A program made the translations under genes and the position numbers. From positions 3,434,001 through 3,498,000 of the forward strand of contig NZ_CP016359.1 in NCBI RefSeq assembly GCF_001951155.1: a stretch of 64,000 nt of DNA, in the 5' to 3' direction. Each line of letters opens with the position of its first letter. Positions within the stretch are counted from its first letter, which is position 1. This document shows, piece by piece, positions 63,231-64,000 of the stretch. The notes beneath the pieces are model-generated. The model was not told the origin of the DNA. It ran no database searches and saw only the letters and a program-made list of their open reading frames with translations. The stretch is from Christiangramia flava JLT2011. Its GTDB lineage: Bacteria; Bacteroidota; Bacteroidia; Flavobacteriales; Flavobacteriaceae.

Positions 63231-64000
63231 TTATTTGCGGTGATATTTCACAATAGCCTTAATCCCCCTGAGTGGAATAATAACCCATTCAGGGCGATTT
63301 CTCAGCTCATAACTCAACTCGTATAGCGCCTTTTCCAGCAAAAAGGTATGCATCAAAATGCGGAAATCTTCCCGGCTGGCCGGCACAAAATCGGCATTTT
63401 CAGCATTCTCGAAATAACCTTTCAGGAATAACCTGCTTATATAGTAATGCCAGTCTTCTGCCCAGGTTTCAAGTTTTCCCTCTTTGCGTTGCTGGTCGAA
63501 TTCTGAAGAAAGAATACTGCTGTAAGTCACATAATGGAAGGAGCGGATCATAGCCGCCAAATCGCGCATCGCGGAACGCCTGATCCTTCTCTCGCTAAAT
63601 GACCTGGAAGGATCCCCTTCAAAACTGTTCATAATATATTCTTTCCCGGTCCAGAGAATCTGTTTCAGGTGGTAATCGCCGTGAGTCCTGATCTTCATCA
63701 CGGGAATCTTGTGGTCATAAATATCTTTGAAACAATTGAGAATTTCTTCACGCATCCTGATAACTTCGCGGGCTTCCTGCTGAACATCTTCCGGCAGTTC
63801 TCCCATTTGCGTTTTTAGATGCTGCAAACTGGTCCTGGTAAGTGTTTGCAGTCCAGAAAACAGCGAGCGCTGGTAATGCAGGGAAGATTCTTCCTTGTCA
63901 AAATCTTCATCGCGAGTGTCTTCTGAAAGTTTTTTGTGTAGTTCTGCCGTGAATTTGCCAAGCTGGTGTACACGGTCTGGGACGATCACCCCCAGGAGTT
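63231..64000 (-). CDS. Maltokinase-like domain, partial (probably trehalose synthase/maltokinase fusion C-terminus)
   Basis: The frame runs off the right edge, so the N-terminus is missing. The segment IRTHGDYHLKQILWTGKEYI, the SFEGDPSRSFSERRIRRSAM block and RDLAAMIRSFHYVTYSSI match the C-terminal part of maltokinase as found fused to trehalose synthase. The HGDYH catalytic Asp and His are intact, but the usual D-F-E metal-binding Asp reads N-S-F-E-G-D, a deviation from the family. Expected role: maltose-1-phosphate formation for glycogen-like polymer or trehalose metabolism. Confidence 0.85.
   Translation of the reverse strand, partial: LLGVIVPDRVHQLGKFTAELHKKLSEDTRDEDFDKEESSLHYQRSLFSGLQTLTRTSLQHLKTQMGELPEDVQQEAREVIRMREEILNCFKDIYDHKIPVMKIRTHGDYHLKQILWTGKEYIMNSFEGDPSRSFSERRIRRSAMRDLAAMIRSFHYVTYSSILSSEFDQQRKEGKLETWAEDWHYYISRLFLKGYFENAENADFVPASREDFRILMHTFLLEKALYELSYELRNRPEWVIIPLRGIKAIVKYHRK

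Noticed and set aside
1..64000. CRISPR arrays, complete insertion sequences, rRNA genes, prophage structural genes
   Set aside because: Looked for on both strands; no regularly spaced repeats, transposase genes, rRNA or phage structural proteins were seen.

Overview
The window looks like a chromosomal segment of a marine-type member of the Flavobacteriaceae (Bacteroidota; Gramella/Christiangramia-like by general gene content, an inference). Reasons: a SusC/SusD pair, DUF4290-, DUF6520-, DUF5916- and BatA-like proteins, candidate Bacteroidota promoters (TAnnTTTG), and housekeeping clusters typical of the group (acyl-CoA reductase/serC/serA, recQ/fmt, msrA/folE).

Bases 1 to about 13,700 form a visibly AT-rich defence island. 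It opens with a type I restriction-modification locus: the end of hsdM, an expressed hsdS, a second head-to-head hsdS without a start codon, a tyrosine recombinase and hsdR. A 20-bp inverted repeat (530-549 and 2737-2756) lies in the same codon phase in both hsdS copies, so inversion would swap the whole specificity subunit in frame. Next come a nucleotidyltransferase/HTH pair resembling a toxin-antitoxin module, with a perfect 32-bp palindrome upstream, and a decayed integrase. Then follows a tight four-gene operon (8673-13325): an SPPY-type DNA methyltransferase, an unrecognised protein, an ORC-like P-loop ATPase and a PIN-like nuclease. I cannot match this combination to a named defence system, and it is the best candidate here for an undescribed one. 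It faces a small XRE regulator whose upstream region has an operator-like palindrome, a candidate opposite-strand promoter and a structured, apparently non-coding stretch that can form two competing hairpins ending in a T-run.

Bases 14,349 to 23,872 hold SusC, SusD and a secreted M16 zinc peptidase (plus strand), facing a small secreted two-cysteine protein, a MauE/DoxX-like membrane protein, an AraC regulator with an unusual N-terminus and a small STAS-like protein (minus strand). This could be a peptide uptake or maturation system.

From about 24,500 to the end the content is mostly core genome: tRNA-Met, aminotransferase, YqgE, HU, fmt, recQ, murA (with Asp in place of the catalytic Cys), a dihydroorotase homologue lacking its metal histidines, two tandem GAF histidine kinases, LolD-like ABC ATPase, msrA-folE, a TonB receptor with a His/Glu-rich segment and a His-rich small partner, serine biosynthesis, ferredoxin, an AraC regulator, a class C beta-lactamase-fold hydrolase and, at the right edge, a maltokinase-like C-terminus. 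Several intrinsic terminators separate these units.
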